A DNA stretch of 9,647 nucleotides from an uncultured Porphyromonadaceae bacterium (lineage in GTDB: Bacteria; Bacteroidota; Bacteroidia; Bacteroidales; Muribaculaceae), in contig CABRZA010000089.1 in NCBI GenBank assembly GCA_902475285.1, positions 1 through 9,647 of the forward strand, written 5' to 3'. Positions within the stretch are counted from its first letter, which is position 1; each line of letters begins with the position of its first letter. The translations under genes were made by a program, and so were the position numbers. Positions 6,396 to 9,647 of this stretch are shown one piece after another. The notes beneath the pieces were generated by a model that ran no database searches, was not told where the DNA came from, and saw only the letters and a program-made list of their open reading frames with translations.

Positions 6396-7034
6396 CTAAG
6401 CCTTGGCCCTCTCGTCGTTGCGCAGATGGCGCCACGGAGAGAGGGTGGGGTCGAAGTCTCCGCTTTTGAGGAGATTGTATATGTCCAGACACGCCACGGC
6501 GTCGAGAGCCGCATAGGCCTGCTGCTGCGGCGTTAGGCTCTCGGCCTCCCAGTTGGTGAGCCGCTGCGCCTTGCTTATGCGCCGCCCGAAGAGTATGGCG
6601 TAGATTTTTTTTAGCGATGTGTCGGCGATTTCGAAGTCCTTCACCATCTTCTGCAAGTCAACGAAGCCTTGCGGCTCGCACTGAGTCGACCGCCGGAGCA
6701 CGCTGAAATCGTCTTGTAGCGACAGACCGATTTTGAGTACCGAAGGGTTCTCGATGAATTCTTTGAGCTCGGCGCTGATGCCTATCTTGTTGATGCGGAA
6801 CAGAAAGCATCGCTCCGATGTCGAAATTTGCATCAGGGCCATGTTGTGCAGCTGACCCTTGCGGAAGGAGGGACGTGTCTCGGTGTCGAAGCCCACAACC
6901 CTCTCTTTGGCCAGCGCGCGCAGGGCCGTGCGGGCCAAAGAGGCAGTCTCCACCAGCGTTATCGGGCCGGAGAAGGTTGTCACGGGCATATCGGCGATGG
7001 CCTCCTTGGAAATGCTTATCACATATTCATTCAC
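6396..7034 (-). CDS. 3'-5' exonuclease, RNase D/WRN-like DEDDy family
   Basis: A 212-residue protein consisting of one DnaQ-fold exonuclease domain. Exo I is FDTETRPSF with D50 and E52. Exo II is KIGLSLQDDFSVLRR with D108/D109. Exo III is YAALDAVACL with Y174 and D178, making it the DEDDy type. The family removes nucleotides from RNA or DNA 3' ends with two metal ions. The HRDC domains of E. coli RNase D are absent, so substrate cannot be inferred, and I do not call it rnd. The frame opens with GTG at 7034; the next in-frame ATG is at 6989 (Met16), preceded by AAGGAGG 11 bp upstream. I prefer the GTG because residues ISKEAIADMPVTTFSG look like the family's conserved N-terminus, but the promoter box at 7039-7046 leaves almost no leader. 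First gene of the run ending in gpmI. Confidence 0.9.
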   Translation of the reverse strand: MNEYVISISKEAIADMPVTTFSGPITLVETASLARTALRALAKERVVGFDTETRPSFRKGQLHNMALMQISTSERCFLFRINKIGISAELKEFIENPSVLKIGLSLQDDFSVLRRSTQCEPQGFVDLQKMVKDFEIADTSLKKIYAILFGRRISKAQRLTNWEAESLTPQQQAYAALDAVACLDIYNLLKSGDFDPTLSPWRHLRNDERAKA

Positions 7035-7038
7035 TTTG

Positions 7039-7046
7039 CAAAGTTA
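7039..7046 (-). promoter_or_regulatory. -7 promoter box for the exonuclease-gpmI operon
   Basis: On the - strand this reads TAACTTTG, an exact TAnnTTTG match. The predicted transcription start is near 7033-7035, directly on the GTG codon at 7034. That implies either a leaderless mRNA or use of the ATG at 6989. No good -33 TTTG lies at the expected distance. Confidence 0.55.
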
Positions 7047-7074
7047 CGCATTTGCCGCCGAGTAAACGCATATT

Positions 7075-7110
7075 TTAACCGTTGTTAATACATCGTACGC
7101 GATGGCATCG
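7075..7110. promoter_or_regulatory. Dyad-symmetric elements upstream of the exonuclease promoter
   Basis: Two elements lie side by side. The first is TTAAC-CGTT-GTTAA (7075-7088), a perfect inverted repeat with a 4-bp spacer. The second is an alternating set CATCG, CGATG, CATCG (7091-7095, 7100-7104, 7106-7110). Relative to the predicted start near 7034 they cover about -41 to -76, where activators commonly bind. Short dyads arise by chance in such DNA, so this is tentative. Confidence 0.25.
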
Positions 7111-7209
7111 GCTCACGGGCACGGCGCTTTATAGACATTTTTGCTGCCATTTTGCACCATTTTTTAAATTTTTTTCTGTCCAAATGCTCCGCTTTTGAAA
7201 AATTTTATT

Positions 7210-7217
7210 TAATTTTG
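7210..7217 (+). promoter_or_regulatory. -7 promoter box for the repeat-protein gene
   Basis: TAATTTTG matches TAnnTTTG exactly and lies in A/T-rich DNA. A TTTG at 7194-7197 is only 12 bp upstream, too close for a standard -33 box, and nothing better is seen. Transcription from about 7222 would give a leader near 118 nt before the ATG at 7341. That is long for this window, and a short weak hairpin (around 7246-7263) is the only structure I see in it. Confidence 0.5.
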
Positions 7218-7340
7218 CAGTCGTTAGTCGCCTCCACCGTAAGATTTGTTTTCTTAAAGAACAATATTTTATCGCCGACACAACTTACATCAACAGAATA
7301 ATAATAAACCTATTCATCAAATTTGTTTAACTCATTTCCT

Positions 7341-9638
7341 ATGAGAAAATTTTTACTTTCTGCTGTCGCCGCAGCCCTGCTGACTCCGTTCAGTGCCTGG
7401 TGCGCCCTCCCCTTTGCGGGCCTCATGCCGTCGGCCGAGACCCCAGTGAAATCTATCACCACAATACGTGCTTCCTTCAACCTCTCCGGTGAGGAGAACA
7501 TGGTGCGCGCTGCCGACGACGCCGCCGAAAAAATCACTCTTGTCGGTGCTGCCGGTACGGTCTACGCAACCGAAGCATCGGTCGACATGGAGTCGTGGCC
7601 TATGAATGCCGTCAACATCATCTTCCCCACCCAGACTGCCGAGGGTACCTACACTCTCACAATTCCAGCAGGTTTATTCTGCGAATATACATGGGACGAC
7701 GCTACCGACAGCGAAGTCAAGGTCGACGGCACCGACAACGAACTCATCACCGCCACCTACACAGTTTCTGCAACGGCCAAGGACGACATCGAGTACTACA
7801 CCTTCGACCCCGAAGCCGGAAGCGAAATGCGCCAGATTGCATCTGTAAGCATCACCTTCCCGCGCTTCGGCGAGTATGACTATAGCTTTGCCGCCAATCC
7901 AGAGGTATCGGGCACATTCTCCAACGGCACCACAACCTACGCCACCTACGCACAGGGTTGGGGCAACACCTACACCATCTATCCCGTCGACGCCGACGAA
8001 GAGCCCGTCACCATCAAGGACGCAGGCGAGTGGACTCTAACTCTTCCCGCCGGTGCTTTCGTGAAGATGAACATGATGACCGAAGAGTTCGAGCAGACGA
8101 GTCCCCTCATCAGCGCCAACTTCACCGTCAATCCCGACGCCGACATTACCTACACCTGCGAGCCTGTCAACGGTGGTGTCGAGGAGCTGCCCGACGGGTA
8201 CGCCGGCCACATCTACTTCACCTTCGACGGCGCATCGGAAGTGTCGCTTGAACCTTCCGACGAGCTGGCCGGTATACGCGTGAAGTTCGGTAAGACCGAG
8301 CTTTCCAAGGTCACCAACGCTATGCGCGAGTTCGGATACAGCATCCCCGCTCCCTACTATGGCGACCCCACTCTCGAATTCATCATCAATCCCGATGTCT
8401 TCGTAGGCCCCGGCGTGATGACCATAAGCATCGATGCCGGCGCTTTCACCGTCGACGGCGCTCCTTCGCCCGCCATCGAGTACAGCTGCACATTCGGCGA
8501 CGTCAAGGAGTATGCCTATGTCCTTACCCCTGCCCCCGGAAGCTCCATAGAGTCGCTGGCCCAGTTCAAGCTCGAGTTCCCCGAGGCTAAGAAAGCCTCT
8601 GTATATGAAGAGTACATCATCCTCCGCAGCAACTCGTGGATTGCTCCCTCAATCGAGGTTGAGGCCGTAGCCGATGCCGAGTATCCCACGTTCAACCTCA
8701 ATGTGCTCAATCCCTCCACTGTCCCCGGCGACTATTCACTGCTCATCGACGAAGGTTCCTTCATAATCGACGGCCTCTACGACAGCCCCGTAATCCAGGC
8801 TTCCTATACACTGGTCAAGTCGGGTGAAGTCGACCTCTCCTGGACAGCATCGCCCGAGGGCGACAAGCTCCAGATGAGCGATTACAGTATCGAAGTATCG
8901 TTTGTATTCTCCGAGTCGGAAGCCCTCAAACGCAACGATGGCTTCGCCGACAAAATCACCGTGAAATTCGACGACGAGGTGCTGGGAGCCAGCGAATACC
9001 ATGCTTCTGTCGAAGGCAACTCCCTCAACTTCAGCATTACCGATGCCAAGTATATCGGTAAGGAAGGTACTCTTTCTATCGACATCGCCGCCGGTGCCCT
9101 CCTCATTTCTGGCACTGAGTCGCCCGCCATTGCCAAGACATGGCAGATTGTTGCGCCCAAGACCTGCGAGTACGACTTCTCCCCGGCATCGGGCAGCACC
9201 GTAAACAGTCTCGACAAGATTACCCTCACATTTGCCAATGCCGACGAGGCCGAGTTCTTCAACGAGTACGGCGTGTTCTTCCGCAAGAGCGATTACAGCT
9301 ATTCCGAGACTCCCTCAGTGGCAAAGGTCGAAGGCACAGCTCATCCCACCTTTGAAATTACCCTCAAACAGCCTGCAACCGCCGACGGCAACTATGTGCT
9401 CAGCTTCAACTACGGCACATTCTTCCTCGACGGCGTGACATCGAGCGACAGCTTCCAGGCCACCTATACAGTCGACAGCAACTATGTAGGCGTAGGTTCC
9501 GTCGAGGCAGCCTCCGCAGCCGCAACAGTGATTTCTATCGACGGTCGCGTCGTTCTCCGCAATGCCGACGCCGATGCCGTCCGAGCCCTCGCCCCCGGCT
9601 TCTACATCATCAACGGTAAGAAGACTTTCATAAAGTAA
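7341..9638 (+). CDS. Exported six-repeat beta-rich protein with T9SS-like C-terminal tail
   Basis: I chose the ATG at 7341 over the TTG at 7323 because it opens a standard signal peptide (MRKFLLSAVAAALLTPFSAW, probable cleavage near residues 20-22). The product has 765 residues and is acidic. Six degenerate repeats of roughly 100-120 residues fill positions 24-711. A typical unit starts like YVLTPAPGSSIESLAQFKLE and ends like GDYSLLIDEGSFIIDG with a closing strand such as IQASYTL. This suggests tandem Ig-like or similar beta sandwiches. Residues 718-765 form a tail (VISIDGRVVLRNADAD, then LAPGFYIINGKKTFIK) that resembles the Por/T9SS type A sorting domain. No catalytic motif is visible. A surface, adhesive or glycan-binding role is possible but is inference. 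A lone Cys21 at the signal end makes lipidation worth considering, but SAWC is a poor lipobox. It has its own promoter region and ends 9 bp from the window edge. Confidence 0.85.
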   Translation: MRKFLLSAVAAALLTPFSAWCALPFAGLMPSAETPVKSITTIRASFNLSGEENMVRAADDAAEKITLVGAAGTVYATEASVDMESWPMNAVNIIFPTQTAEGTYTLTIPAGLFCEYTWDDATDSEVKVDGTDNELITATYTVSATAKDDIEYYTFDPEAGSEMRQIASVSITFPRFGEYDYSFAANPEVSGTFSNGTTTYATYAQGWGNTYTIYPVDADEEPVTIKDAGEWTLTLPAGAFVKMNMMTEEFEQTSPLISANFTVNPDADITYTCEPVNGGVEELPDGYAGHIYFTFDGASEVSLEPSDELAGIRVKFGKTELSKVTNAMREFGYSIPAPYYGDPTLEFIINPDVFVGPGVMTISIDAGAFTVDGAPSPAIEYSCTFGDVKEYAYVLTPAPGSSIESLAQFKLEFPEAKKASVYEEYIILRSNSWIAPSIEVEAVADAEYPTFNLNVLNPSTVPGDYSLLIDEGSFIIDGLYDSPVIQASYTLVKSGEVDLSWTASPEGDKLQMSDYSIEVSFVFSESEALKRNDGFADKITVKFDDEVLGASEYHASVEGNSLNFSITDAKYIGKEGTLSIDIAAGALLISGTESPAIAKTWQIVAPKTCEYDFSPASGSTVNSLDKITLTFANADEAEFFNEYGVFFRKSDYSYSETPSVAKVEGTAHPTFEITLKQPATADGNYVLSFNYGTFFLDGVTSSDSFQATYTVDSNYVGVGSVEAASAAATVISIDGRVVLRNADADAVRALAPGFYIINGKKTFIK
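7410..9473 (+). repeat. Six degenerate protein-level repeats within the exported protein
   Basis: Approximate units: 7410-7766, 7794-8129, 8148-8495, 8514-8816, 8832-9152 and 9171-9473. Each closes with a related strand pair: GTYTLTIPAGLF, GEWTLTLPAGAF, GVMTISIDAGAFTVDG, GDYSLLIDEGSFIIDG, GTLSIDIAAGALLISG, GNYVLSFNYGTFFLDG. Units 2, 4 and 6 also share an opening of the form PxxGSxxxSLxxIxLxF. The similarity is at protein level only, so the duplications are old. Confidence 0.75.
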
Positions 9639-9647
9639 AGTCTCCCG

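Noticed and set aside
7323..7340. TTG at 7323 as start of the repeat protein
   Set aside because: It would put MFNSFP ahead of a complete signal peptide that starts cleanly at the ATG at 7341.

Overview
The window looks like ordinary chromosome from a Bacteroidota bacterium of the order Bacteroidales. A gut lineage such as Muribaculaceae is possible, but that is inference. The evidence is as follows. Intergenic regions carry TAnnTTTG-type -7 promoter boxes and mostly lack Shine-Dalgarno sequences. The glycyl-tRNA synthetase is the single-chain form with Bacteroidetes-like motif variants. A lipoprotein has acidic residues just after its lipidated Cys. A large exported repeat protein ends in a GFYIINGKK-type tail. 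Coding regions are rich in G/C at third codon positions, which produces many long antisense shadow frames. I see no mobile element, CRISPR array, tRNA or rRNA.

Layout, left to right: (1) the 3' end of rplU (L21) followed by rpmA (L27), both on + and closed by a hairpin terminator. (2) A secreted S1/P1-type zinc nuclease on +. (3) A + strand cluster glyS - lemA - FKBP-type lipoprotein, preceded by a promoter with a 14-bp perfect palindrome in its spacer and closed by a strong terminator. (4) About 230 bp of unassigned DNA between two terminators. (5) A - strand operon read from right to left: a DEDDy-type 3'-5' exonuclease, an 80-residue two-TM membrane protein, and gpmI (cofactor-independent phosphoglycerate mutase), ending at a bidirectional terminator. 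(6) A divergent intergenic region of about 300 bp with promoter boxes facing both ways and short dyad repeats. (7) A 765-residue exported protein built from six degenerate beta-rich repeats with a T9SS-like C-terminal tail.

Most genes are housekeeping: translation (L21, L27, GlyRS), glycolysis (GpmI) and nucleic acid turnover (exonuclease, secreted nuclease). The envelope-facing genes (nuclease, LemA, lipoprotein FKBP, two-TM protein, repeat protein) are less well defined. I found no convincing new defence or mobile system. The items most worth a second look are the palindrome in the glyS promoter, the six-repeat exported protein, the unassigned block between terminators, and the exonuclease promoter that sits on its own start codon.
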